Shown: positions 55,611 to 64,000 of the stretch, in pieces
How positions within the stretch are numbered: the first letter of the stretch is position 1
Layout: every line of letters starts with the position of its first letter
NCBI GenBank assembly: GCA_018401705.1
Contig: JAGYKL010000014.1
Coordinates: 1 to 64,000, forward strand
Direction: 5' to 3'
DNA from: Bacteroidia bacterium
GTDB taxonomy: Bacteria > Bacteroidota > Bacteroidia > M30B66
Length of the DNA stretch: 64,000 nucleotides
Notes under the pieces: generated by a model
What the model was told of the DNA's origin: nothing
The model's input: the letters and a program-made list of their open reading frames with translations, nothing else
The model's database searches: none
Position numbers and translations under genes: made by a program

Positions 55611-57104
55611 ATGAAAAACTTAACTCAGATCAGAACTTTCGGCGAGCTAAAAGCCGCCGGATACAAAAGCAAATCAATAAAACTTGAACTTAGAGACAAT
55701 CTCATTAAAGCACTTAAAAGTGGAGATGAGGTCTTTAAAGGAATTCTAGGTTATACAAATACAGTTATCCCTGAAATACAGAGAGCCATTTTATCTCGTC
55801 ACCATATCAACCTTTTAGGTTTAAGAGGTCAGGCAAAAACTCGTATAGCAAGACAAATGACAGCTTTGCTGGATGAATACATCCCGGTGATAGCCGGCTC
55901 AGAAATAAACGATGATCCATTCGCACCTCTTTCATATTTTGGAAGAGAAGCAATTGCCCTAAAGGGCGATGACACTCAAATTGAGTGGATGCATCGAGAT
56001 GAACGATTTGTGGAGAAGTTGGCTACGCCCGATGTTACGGTAGCCGATTTGATTGGTGATATTGATCCGATTAAGGCAGCGAATCTGAAAATTTCATATT
56101 CGGATGAAAGAGCTATCCATTTTGGTTTAATTCCACGTTCGAATAGGTGTATTTTCGTTATTAACGAATTACCCGATTTACAAGCCAGAATTCAAGTTGC
56201 ATTATTTAATATCCTTCAGGAAGGTGATATTCAAATAAGAGGTTTCAGAATGAGATTACCTCTTGATTTACAATTTGTATTTACTGCCAACCCCGAAGAT
56301 TATACGAATAGAGGAAGTATTGTTACTCCTTTAAAAGACAGAATTCAGAGTCAAATTGTAACACACTACCCGAAAGATATTTCAACTTCTAGAACTATAA
56401 CGGAGCAAGAAGCTCGTTTAGTAAAAGCACAAACCGATAGGGTTAGCGTTCCAGAATTAATTAGAAACCTCATAGAACAAGTTAGTTTCGAAGCTCGTGA
56501 TTCTGAATATGTAGATGCAAAAAGTGGGGTTTCGGCACGTTTAAGTATTTCTGCTTTAGAAAACCTTGTAAGCACCGCCGAAAGAAGAGCTATTTTAAAT
56601 AGAGAAGTTAAAACCATTGCACGTGTTTCTGATTTATGGGGGACTATTTCTGCCATCAACGGAAAAATTGAACTCGTTTATGAAGGTGAGCAGGAAGGCC
56701 CTGTAAACGTTGCTCAATTTTTAATTAGCCAAGCAATTCGATCGCAATTCATAAATTACTTCCCAGACCCAGAAAGATTTAAAAGAAAGAAAGAGGAAAA
56801 TCCTTATGCCAAAGTCCTTGAATGGTTTAATAACAATGGTGAGGTTGATTTGCTTTTGGAAGAGTCGCAACAGAGCTTCGATAAGAAACTAGGTTCTGTA
56901 AAAGGGCTTGATGAGCTTGTAGATCTCTATTACAAAAAGGCAGGCAAAGAAGAAAAACTACTTCTTAAGGAATTAGTTCTTTATGGATTAGCAGCTTTTT
57001 CTCAATTGAATCGCCTGGCGCTCGACAATAGTGTTTTGTTCAAAGACTTATTCAGTTCGGTATTTAGTTCAGATGACCCTACGGATGATTTGAATTTTAA
57101 TTAA
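55611..57104 (+). CDS. MoxR/chelatase-like AAA+ ATPase
   Basis: 497 residues from the ATG at 55611. Walker A is GLRGQAKTRIA; the Walker B position reads IFVINELPDL, with Asn where Asp is usual before Glu. A sensor-type FTANPEDYTNRGSIV and an arginine in PLKDRIQSQI follow. Resembles the magnesium chelatase subunit I / MoxR group. With the VWA partner it probably remodels or metallates a protein. No chlorophyll, cobalamin or other chelatase pathway genes lie nearby. C-terminal ~120 residues are helical. Confidence 0.85.
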   Translation: MKNLTQIRTFGELKAAGYKSKSIKLELRDNLIKALKSGDEVFKGILGYTNTVIPEIQRAILSRHHINLLGLRGQAKTRIARQMTALLDEYIPVIAGSEINDDPFAPLSYFGREAIALKGDDTQIEWMHRDERFVEKLATPDVTVADLIGDIDPIKAANLKISYSDERAIHFGLIPRSNRCIFVINELPDLQARIQVALFNILQEGDIQIRGFRMRLPLDLQFVFTANPEDYTNRGSIVTPLKDRIQSQIVTHYPKDISTSRTITEQEARLVKAQTDRVSVPELIRNLIEQVSFEARDSEYVDAKSGVSARLSISALENLVSTAERRAILNREVKTIARVSDLWGTISAINGKIELVYEGEQEGPVNVAQFLISQAIRSQFINYFPDPERFKRKKEENPYAKVLEWFNNNGEVDLLLEESQQSFDKKLGSVKGLDELVDLYYKKAGKEEKLLLKELVLYGLAAFSQLNRLALDNSVLFKDLFSSVFSSDDPTDDLNFN

Positions 57105-57108
57105 AAAG

Positions 57109-57280
57109 TATTACGTATTACGTATTGCGATGTATGTACGATTCTCGTTGTACGTTATACATTGTACGTTATACGTTGTACGTTATACGTTGTACGTTAT
57201 ACATTGTACGTTATACATTGTACGTTATACATTGTACGTTATACGTTATACGTTGTACGCTGTACGTATTACGTTGTACG
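57109..57280. repeat. Heptamer tandem array (TTGTACG / TTATACR)
   Basis: From 57148 to 57280 the sequence is exactly 19 contiguous heptamers, mostly alternating TTGTACG and TTATAC(A/G). A looser leader of TATTACG-like heptamers starts at 57109, with one 4-base irregularity at 57130-57133. Non-coding by my reading: the frames inside it are low-complexity artefacts. Confidence 0.9.
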
Positions 57281-57364
57281 ATGATTGTAAGTCTCAGAAA
57301 AAGGTTAATTACTTCAATGAATTTAAAGCATTTCAAAAGTCAAATTAATTAACGCCAAAATTTT

Positions 57365-57793
57365 TCAATATTCAATTTTCAAGATATTCTCTTCAATGAA
57401 CTTTTTAGAATAAGTTTTAATCATTTGTCGCACTGATCTAAACAATTCTAATTTTACTTCATGACTACCTTGAGCTTTCGCTGGATCAGGAAAATTCTGA
57501 TGAAAAGTCCTTGCTGATGAAGGAAAAACCGGGCAGCTTTCTTTAGCGCTATCACACACCGTAATTACATAATCGAATTTCAAATTGTCAAGCTCATCAA
57601 TTCGATTTGATGTATGATTTGATATATCAACACCATCTTCCTGCATCACCTTTATAGCCAAAGGATTAAGTCCGTGACTTTCTATTCCTGCGCTAAAAAT
57701 TTCGGCTTTACCATCAGAAAACATTCTCAGGTACCCTTCTGCCATTTGACTTCTGCAACTATTTCCAGTGCATAGCACTAAAATCTTTTTCAT
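57365..57793 (-). CDS. arsC: Arsenate reductase, low-molecular-weight phosphatase type
   Basis: 142 residues. The P-loop CTGNSCR (Cys8, C-x5-R) and the DPAK loop (NFPDPAKAQG) define the LMW-PTPase fold; the Cys in KESCPVFP is placed like the second redox Cys of thioredoxin-coupled ArsC. It reduces arsenate to arsenite in the cytoplasm. Downstream in a presumed unit with arsR and a DUF6428 gene, after a 158-base gap. No arsenite efflux gene (acr3, arsB) is present in the window. Confidence 0.9.
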   Translation of the reverse strand: MKKILVLCTGNSCRSQMAEGYLRMFSDGKAEIFSAGIESHGLNPLAIKVMQEDGVDISNHTSNRIDELDNLKFDYVITVCDSAKESCPVFPSSARTFHQNFPDPAKAQGSHEVKLELFRSVRQMIKTYSKKFIEENILKIEY

Positions 57794-57951
57794 TATTCAA
57801 TTATTTTCTAAACAAAAAGCCAGATAATATTTATAATGCAAAACTTAGGATCAAAACCCCAGATGAGTTGGAGTATGACTAGCGACAAAGTAATTACTAT
57901 AGGTCGCTTGTATTTTCTAAAAAACGGTTTTGCTTTCACTTAGCTAAATTT

Positions 57952-58401
57952 TTAGCAGCATCCACCTCCGGGAGTGCACGAGTTCTGATTTGACACTATG
58001 AGTTCTTCAGGAATTCCACATTTGTCTTTAGCAAGACAGTCGGTGATTTTATTAGTTAGGATAAATGTGCCATCTTGAAAATCTAATCCATATTTCCCAA
58101 TGGTCTCTCCTTGAAATTCAACTTCAATTTCAAGGTCTTCGAGTCCTAATTTATTTTCCGAGAGTTTAATAATGTTGAGCAACTTCATTGGCTTTAGCCT
58201 GTGGTCGAAATCGTTGGCATTCCATAGTTGAAAGTTGGCCATTTTTTCATCCCTGACTACTCCACCGCAATCGATAAAATGCTTTGATATGACACCAACT
58301 TCGGTAACATGAAAGTGTTCTGGAACCATTGTTCCATTTTCTAATTTAAAGCTCACCTGATCGAGCTGAGGTAGTACATTTTTAACTTCTGAGATTGTCA
58401 T
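57952..58401 (-). CDS. DUF6428-type protein of ars clusters
   Basis: 149 residues, soluble. PEHFHVTEVG, FIDCGGVVRDEKMANFQLW and ANDFDHRLKPMKLLNII are the conserved blocks of a Bacteroidota family I recall as DUF6428, usually encoded beside arsR. The tail NSCTPGGGCC has paired Cys that could bind thiophilic metal(loid)s. It lies 10 bases after arsR, so it is co-transcribed. Function unknown, presumably in arsenic sensing or handling. Confidence 0.7.
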   Translation of the reverse strand: MTISEVKNVLPQLDQVSFKLENGTMVPEHFHVTEVGVISKHFIDCGGVVRDEKMANFQLWNANDFDHRLKPMKLLNIIKLSENKLGLEDLEIEVEFQGETIGKYGLDFQDGTFILTNKITDCLAKDKCGIPEELIVSNQNSCTPGGGCC

Positions 58402-58411
58402 GATATATAAT

Positions 58412-58744
58412 TTAGCAACAGTTAGAATTTTTCAATTGAATTTGGTCAATCAAACTCCCAAAATAGTCTTTCAGCAGTTTGACTGTTTTATCATTTAGGC
58501 AGTAACAAATGGCATTTCCTTCAACATTTCCCTGGATGATTCCTGCAGATTTAAGCTCCTTTAAATGCTGAGATACCGTAGGTTGAGAAAGAGGCAACTC
58601 ATTGACAATATCCCCGCAAATACATGATTCAGCTTTTAAAATGAATTGTATTATAGCTACTCGAGCTGGATGTCCGAGAGCTTTAAACATAGCTGCCAGT
58701 GATATTTGTTGTTGAGAATACTCATCTGTTTTTGAAGCTCCCAT
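58412..58744 (-). CDS. ArsR/SmtB-family metalloregulator
   Basis: 110 residues. Winged helix with LGHPARVAIIQFIL, ESCICGDIVNELPLSQPTVSQHLKELKSAGI and CYCLND. The CxC pair in the recognition region (SCICG) is the arsenite-type sensing site, and the C-terminus ends NSNCC. It should repress its own operon and release DNA on arsenite binding. First gene of the cluster; an operator-like palindrome precedes it. Confidence 0.9.
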   Translation of the reverse strand: MGASKTDEYSQQQISLAAMFKALGHPARVAIIQFILKAESCICGDIVNELPLSQPTVSQHLKELKSAGIIQGNVEGNAICYCLNDKTVKLLKDYFGSLIDQIQLKNSNCC

Positions 58745-58758
58745 ATTTTTATATTTCT

Positions 58759-58779
58759 ATATTGCAATATTACGATATT
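58759..58779. promoter_or_regulatory. Putative ArsR operator
   Basis: Two overlapping inverted repeats, ATATTGCAATAT (58759-58770, perfect) and AATAT-TACG-ATATT (58766-58779), lie 14-35 bases before the arsR start, where an autorepressor would bind. Confidence 0.55.
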
Positions 58780-59049
58780 ATTTGATTGAAGAAAAAAAAG
58801 CAAAAATAAAAATTGATGATGCAGAAAACATCAATTCTAGCGAGCCGTTTTCCCCGTCGAAGCAGTACTCGTACTAACCAAGAATTCTTCTCTCCTTCTT
58901 TCGAGAGTAATACTTTAAACAAATGGACATTGATTTAAATGTCCGCTTTATCAGCAAAGCAAGCAATATATTAGCCTTAAGAACAAATAATATTTTTCCC
59001 TTTCTACGATATGAGAGATTTTAAAATATATTCTTATAAAATAAATAGC
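58780..59049. other. Intergenic stretch, no gene seen
   Basis: AT-rich with stop codons in all frames. One 7-bp hairpin GGACATT/AATGTCC lies at 58925-58944. Nothing else recognisable. Confidence 0.4.
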
Positions 59050-60774
59050 ATGATAAAACTACAATACTAATCATATGCTTTATTCTTTTATCAGAATAGC
59101 CAAGCTTAGCAAACATCATTTCAATTTGGAGAAACCTATTCGATTAAAGAATTCCTGCCATATGAAATCATAGGCGAGAACAAAACAGATTATATTGTGA
59201 CTTGTAAAAATAAAAAATGGCTTTTTAAGGACAACAACAACTTAGAGGTATAAAATATTATGCAGGAATAAGCATTGCATTTGTTGACAAATCCACACTG
59301 TCAATAACCAAAATATTAGCTCTTCCTAAGTTCCAGGCAGAGTCAATCAAGAAAAAGGCTTATCCCTTTACTCACGGAGTGATTTTAGTGGAGATACAAT
59401 ACATGTTATAACGTCAATTTGGGACAAATCGGAAAAAAATTATGCAGTACATGTTTGGCCCATAAATTTAAATTCACTTGAACCCTATACACCAAGTCCA
59501 AAGCTACTTGCCAGAATACCAGATAATGGCAAATATATTTATACACAAATTCAATTAAAACATTTTGAAAAATCGCGTGAAAGGGTTCTATTATATACCG
59601 AAACCAATAAAAAACAAAATCAAAATTTCTTAATATTCTTCATTTAAACAATGAGTTTGCGTTACTTAAAAAAGATAGCATTACTTACTTAGAAAATCAA
59701 CATTGGCAGGGTTTGAAGCATATTGATTCAGATTCAGTAGGTAACATTTTCATTTTAAGTGGCTTTGCAGAAGTTTCCTCACCTGATTGGCAAGATTCTC
59801 GCTGGTTAGAACTTCAAATGATTCCAGCAAATGGAGGTGTAATAACTTCCACAAAAATAAACACTACTGAGGGAAACGCATTTAATGGCAATATTTGTCA
59901 GAATTCCTCAGGAGATTTATTTGTGTGTGGATACTATTCGTCTTATTCAGAACCCAAGGCTGGCGAAAAAGAAGTTTTTGGAGGCTCGTTTATAGCTCAG
60001 ATCTCATCTTTTTCAGGTGAAATGCAGAAAATAGAAGAAAAGGAGCTTAGCGATAATCAGAAAAAAGCATTATACCCTTCGAATTTAAATCCTAATTCAA
60101 TTATCTCTATTTACGGAACCATTAATAATCTAAAAGTTAAAGAGTTAGATGTTGACCAGAATGGAAATATCACAATGGTAGGAGCGGTTGAAAGCTCATC
60201 TACTTATACCACTCAGCGTACGAATTACGAATATAGTACAACTTATTACGAGTCAAACTCAGTATTTATTTCCAGATTTAGTCCCTCATTAACAGTATTG
60301 TGGCAAACTATAGTTCCGAAAAATGCTTCTATAACTGATTTTAACGGCATTTTAGAACCACTAATTTATTTCGATAAAGGAACCACGACTTTATTATTTA
60401 ATGATCATTCAAAAAATATTTCTGTAATGAATCATTTGGCAAATGGCACTGTTCCAGATTTAGATTCTTTGGATACATCTTTTAACGCTACCACGCCTGT
60501 TGATTTACCTCCTAGCAGTTCTGATGAAATATTAACCATAAAAGGTTGGCAGCAAGATCATACAACTCTAAGAAAAACAACAATTGACTCCAGCGGTAAA
60601 TGGAAGGTCTCCTGGATTAATTTGGAAAAATCAAAAGAATCTGATAAAAATGCAATACTGGAAACTTCATTGCTTTATATAGATGAAGAAGGCAATATCA
60701 TTTCATGCGTTTACCCTAAATATGGCGCGTTAACTAATATGCAATCAGCAGCTGTAGTCAAGATTCTAAAATAG
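59050..60774 (+). pseudogene. Frame-broken secreted protein, probable propeller-like family
   Basis: From the ATG at 59050 the frame can be followed through two in-frame stops (TAA 59068-59070, TAG 59107-59109) to FGETYSIKEFLPYEIIGE and CKNKKWLFKDNNN, stopping at 59251. The reading then shifts (KYYAGISIAFVDKS), shifts again (GDTIHVITSIWDKS to RVLLYTETNKK), and finally continues as a clean 353-residue frame from 59713. SQA just before the TAG looks like a signal-peptidase site, with CAG changed to TAG. The C-terminal part has repeated strands such as DVDQNGNITMVGAVE and TIDSSGKWKVSWI, as in Bacteroidota beta-propeller secreted proteins. No T9SS tail. The exact family is not recognised. Confidence 0.6.
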
Positions 60775-61166
60775 AATTAAGGACAAAGGGGGATTCTAAC
60801 TTAGTTGAAACTATAAAAATGTATTTTCTTCATTTTCCTTCGTAGGGAGAATAGTCAAGGCTTTGAATTTCGAAAACTGGAAGCTAAATTTGAACTACCA
60901 TAGGAAACAAATTAAATACCTAAACTTAGGAACATGCCCTAAAACAAGTAATTCGTTATTGCGAGAAAATGGTTTTAAATGAAGTATTCCTCCTAAAATC
61001 AAATTGAATCAAGAATTATTATTTTGCACCGCATATACATATTCTCATAAATTTTCAACCTCAATCTATATATTTGAAAATGGACTACCTCTTTTACCTA
61101 TTAAAAATAAGATATGGAACAATCTGTTAGTTTTTAGCTAACATTAAAAAGTGAAACATTAATAAT
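60775..61166. other. Intergenic stretch, no gene seen
   Basis: 392 AT-rich bases between the broken secreted gene and the immunity-type gene. No frame longer than a few dozen codons has a credible protein composition, and I see no repeat or RNA structure to report. Confidence 0.4.
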
Positions 61167-61736
61167 ATGCTAGAAAAATTCAATAAACACTTTCAACCAG
61201 GATCAGATAATATAACTGCTTCTGATGAGTTAATAAACGAATACAAGGCGAAAGTCCCATCATTACTTATTAATATTTGGCAAACTACCGGTTTCGGTAA
61301 ATACAACAATGGACTTATAGAAATCATTAATCCTAAAGACTTCGAAGCGAACCTTTGGACTTGGCTTGGGAGAGAAGTTGCAAATTACACGCCTTTTGCA
61401 ATAACTGGATTTGGAGAGTTATTTTACTATCGCAAATTAACAGAAACAGATGAGGATGTATGTATGATAGATATTCAATATAGAAGAATAGAAACCCTTG
61501 TTTGGAGTATGGAATCTTTTTTTGAGGATTTCCTAATCAATGACAAAAACAGAGTGGTTTGGCTAAGGGAAGGCCTATTTATTAAAGCGAGCTCTGAAAA
61601 GGGGAAATTGCAAAAGGGTGAAATATTCACATTTGTGCCTGTTCTTGCTATTGGAGGAGCCGAAGAAATAAATTATTTACAAAAAGGGAATGCCAATATT
61701 TATCAGAATCTAGTATTTCAAATGACTAGTTATTAA
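61167..61736 (+). CDS. Tdi1/GAD-like (DUF1851) immunity-type protein
   Basis: 189 residues, soluble, no signal peptide. The N-terminal half has NEYKAKVPSLLINIWQTTGFGKYNNGLIEIINPKDF, split here as a GAD-like domain, then ITGFGELFYYRKL. The C-terminal half has EGLFIKASSEKGKLQKGEIFTFVPVLAIGGA, as in the Tdi1 C-terminal domain of type VI secretion immunity proteins. Such proteins neutralise DNase-type toxins such as Tde1. No toxin, VgrG or other secretion component is visible, so this is an orphan. Flanked on both sides by decayed DNA. Confidence 0.72.
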   Translation: MLEKFNKHFQPGSDNITASDELINEYKAKVPSLLINIWQTTGFGKYNNGLIEIINPKDFEANLWTWLGREVANYTPFAITGFGELFYYRKLTETDEDVCMIDIQYRRIETLVWSMESFFEDFLINDKNRVVWLREGLFIKASSEKGKLQKGEIFTFVPVLAIGGAEEINYLQKGNANIYQNLVFQMTSY

Positions 61737-62400
61737 TCAGAAAAATAATAAAATGTTATTTTATAATTGGCATTAAAGTAATAGAGCCATTAAGTAAATT
61801 AGTAACATATCAAATTTAGACCATGAGTGCAATTTCAGAAGCTTTTTTAAGTACTGTAGGCAAACCAAATTTGCGGATGGTCAGTGAATAATGGATAATT
61901 TTCAAATTGAAAATATATTTGAACATCATGCTTCGATCTCTACTATTTACGAAAAATCAATGAATGAATAATTAGCTTCAACAATTTAACAAGCTCTTTA
62001 AACTACGAGTTTAACAACTATCAGAATCAAGTATTGGAATTTAGACCTTAATTAATTCCAAAAGACATAATCCAATTTTATCTTTTAAGATTCAGTTTTA
62101 TCTCAGAGCTCTTTACCTCACAATTCTTTCTCAAACTGGATTAGGCAATCCATGTAGATTTCGGTTTGATTTAGCATTTGGGGAAAACGAAGGAGTATTA
62201 GTTACTAAGAATGAAGTTAAAACTTGCGCCATATTATTATGTAACACAGAGCTTCCGAATCAAGCAAAAAGCCCAATTAGTGATTATTAGGTATAGTCCA
62301 ATTGCATTACTGATTAGGTTATTGCCATAAGTATTTGACAATTTAGTATCCACCTAATGACAAAATGATATTGTTCAAGATTTCATTCATAAGGATACAT
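61737..62400. other. Gene-free, possibly decayed coding DNA
   Basis: 664 bases with only short open pieces: MSAISEAFLSTVGK near 61823, and a stretch ending GENEGVLVTKNEVKTC before a TAG near 62290. Several neighbouring pieces in alternating frames have protein-like composition, suggesting one or two broken genes, but no family can be named. Confidence 0.35.
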
Positions 62401-63762
62401 TTAGTTTTTAATAAATCTATAAGAATTTGAAGTGCTTGGGATTACTACAAGCAAATAAATCCCATTAGATAATCCTGAAAGATTCAACGTATTATTTTGC
62501 CCAGCTGAATTAGTTTGTCGAATTAGTCTTTTCTGACAATCATAAATTTTAAATATGACTTTCTCAAAGTCTGACTCATTATTGAGATTTACATTTAAAT
62601 TATTTGAAGCAGGGTTTGGAAATACAGATACTGAATTAAAAATCAAATCTTTAGAAATCGACAATGGAACCTCCTCTAAATAAAGAGCAAAGGCATTTAA
62701 GTTTGCGTCTTGTCCAACAGCAATTAAGCCATTACCTGTTCTTTTAATATCTTTAATTGAGCCTCCAATTGAACTCATCACGGTTGTTGGCTTTGTCCAA
62801 TTCGTACCGTTGTAAAAGGTAAAATCTCCAAAGGCACCCGACCAAACATTCTGGCTATTCAATTCGCATATTGCATCTCGCTGATTTTGACTTATTGAAG
62901 AACTGCTTATGGTATTCCAGGCTGCACCATCAAAATGCATATATAATGGAGTTATTTCTGCTTGGCTTGGAGCATAATCGCCCGATATCCAAATATTATT
63001 CTCGGACACAACATCAACATCTCGCATATCTGTTGTTCCTGCAGCATTAACTAAGATATTTTCAAGACTCCAACTAGATCCGTTATAATGATATACTCCA
63101 CACTTTGTCGTTCCATCACCTTGGGCTAATCCACGACCAACTGCCCAAATATCGTTGGCGCTAGATCCATCAACAGCTTCTAAATAATTAAAATCTCCAC
63201 TCCCTCCTATTTGTGGAATTGGTGTTTCCGTCCATTCATTCCCATCCCAGTGAACAGCATACGTGTCAAGGGTTTGACCTGAACCACTTATGGAACCATC
63301 TATACCGCCTATAATCCAAACATCATTCTGACCAAAGCTTATCATTTTCTTTAAAGTGCGTGGATCGAAATTAGGGTTGGAATTGTAATGTGGCAATGAA
63401 TTAGTTAAATCAACCCAATCGGCTCCATCAAAGTGCCATAATTCATTACCCGCTAGAACATAAACATCATTCTGACTTATAACTTCGAAACTTGAAGGAA
63501 TTGAGCTTATAGGCGTTAAAATTTCAGTCCAAACAGCACCGTCCCATCTTAATAGGTAACATACCTTAGTAGAAAAAGGATCGTCGCCTTTAAAGCCTAC
63601 TGCATAAATTTCTGTTTGAGAAATAACTTGAATTTCAGATAAACCACTAATTGGCTCATCAATAATTGGCAAAGTCATTTCAGTCCAAGTTTGTGCTTGA
63701 GAATCAAATGCATAAAACAAAGACATAATAAAAATGAATGGATAGAGAATCTTTTTATTCAT
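62401..63762 (-). CDS. Secreted WDG-repeat propeller-like protein with T9SS sorting domain
   Basis: 453 residues. Signal peptide (YPFIFIMSLFYAFDSQAQ). At least six short repeats of the form (W/Y/F)-(D/N)-G-x-x-W, e.g. WDGAVWTEI, FDGADWVDL, WDGNEWTET, YNGSSWSLE, FDGAAWNTI and YNGTNWTKP, alternate with NDVWIIGG/NDIWAVG strands, as in a beta-propeller. The tail (SVSVFPNPASNNLNVNL, IYDCQKRLIRQ, LSNGIYLLVVIP) is a T9SS sorting domain. Surface or secreted; ligand unknown. Its upstream 240 bases to the window edge hold no gene that I can see. Confidence 0.85.
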   Translation of the reverse strand: MNKKILYPFIFIMSLFYAFDSQAQTWTEMTLPIIDEPISGLSEIQVISQTEIYAVGFKGDDPFSTKVCYLLRWDGAVWTEILTPISSIPSSFEVISQNDVYVLAGNELWHFDGADWVDLTNSLPHYNSNPNFDPRTLKKMISFGQNDVWIIGGIDGSISGSGQTLDTYAVHWDGNEWTETPIPQIGGSGDFNYLEAVDGSSANDIWAVGRGLAQGDGTTKCGVYHYNGSSWSLENILVNAAGTTDMRDVDVVSENNIWISGDYAPSQAEITPLYMHFDGAAWNTISSSSISQNQRDAICELNSQNVWSGAFGDFTFYNGTNWTKPTTVMSSIGGSIKDIKRTGNGLIAVGQDANLNAFALYLEEVPLSISKDLIFNSVSVFPNPASNNLNVNLNNESDFEKVIFKIYDCQKRLIRQTNSAGQNNTLNLSGLSNGIYLLVVIPSTSNSYRFIKN

Positions 63763-64000
63763 ACAGTGTATTACTAAAAATTGAGGATTAGGAATTAAAT
63801 TGAGTCGTTGGTTTATATTTAGTATTGACTAAGATTCAATTTGAAATGTATTTTGATAATGTTGTCTATAAGAACAGTAGGCCTGTGGCAAAACTACCCG
63901 TCAATAAATACCAACAACCATCTCACAACCTCGTTTTACCGACTGACATCAAGCCTCCATTTGCTAACTTCTAGCAACATTCACTCGACTAAATTCTATC

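Noticed and set aside
57125-57352. Two overlapping plus-strand frames rich in Tyr, Cys, Arg
   Set aside because: They arise from the heptamer array (TTGTACG/TTATACG) and have no independent coding character.

Overview
The window is chromosomal DNA of a member of the Bacteroidota, most probably a flavobacterial-type free-living bacterium. The DNA is visibly AT-rich. At least six large secreted proteins end in a type IX secretion (T9SS) C-terminal sorting domain, and one further N-terminally incomplete ORF carries the same domain. SprB-type and GEVED-type adhesin repeats are present, several starts are preceded by the Bacteroidota promoter element TAnnTTTG, and obvious Shine-Dalgarno sequences are scarce. 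I cannot fix the genus.

Layout. 1-5.7 kb is accessory DNA: a T9SS-tail remnant, a NUMOD4/HNH endonuclease-like protein, cassette-like intergenic elements, an SLC13 permease, a complete IS982-family insertion with terminal repeats and target duplication, and a decayed stretch holding an RloB-like fragment that ends at a tRNA-Asp gene. 6-13.7 kb is core: thyA-folA, a Nudix/winged-helix regulator, an envelope cluster on the minus strand (GWxTD protein, LpxL-like acyltransferase, GT2 glycosyltransferase, MarC) and glpK. 13.7-23.3 kb mixes small membrane and metal-binding proteins, T9SS cargo, ACP phosphodiesterase, a FabH-like synthase, a VOC protein and an M3 peptidase. 23.3-30 kb is one 2224-residue T9SS adhesin-like protein. 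30.8-39.3 kb holds dnaE, a long RluA-type pseudouridine synthase and a TPR-linked nucleotide cyclase.

39.8-47 kb is the most striking locus: a secreted S8 (subtilisin-like) protease with SprB repeats and about 31 tandem 81-bp units encoding a 27-residue CYETA(S/T)FN repeat. The array is repeatedly knocked out of frame, although its two ends share one frame. 47-57 kb holds another T9SS protein, a methyltransferase, a Kazal-type lipoprotein next to a HEAT-cyclophilin lipoprotein, an LpxH-like hydrolase with a glycosyltransferase, a MauG-type peroxidase, and a VWA/AAA ATPase pair. 57.1 kb has a heptamer array; 57.4-58.8 kb an arsR-DUF6428-arsC cluster without a pump; 59-60.8 kb a frame-broken secreted protein; 61.2 kb an orphan Tdi1-like immunity protein; 62.4-63.8 kb a last T9SS protein.

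A recurrent theme is locally damaged reading frames (about 4.8-5.6, 10.6-11.05, 42.9-45.1, 59.0-59.7 kb) beside perfectly intact core genes. Either real decay or patches of low-quality assembly would explain this; raw reads would decide. All calls are from reading the sequence; no database search was run.
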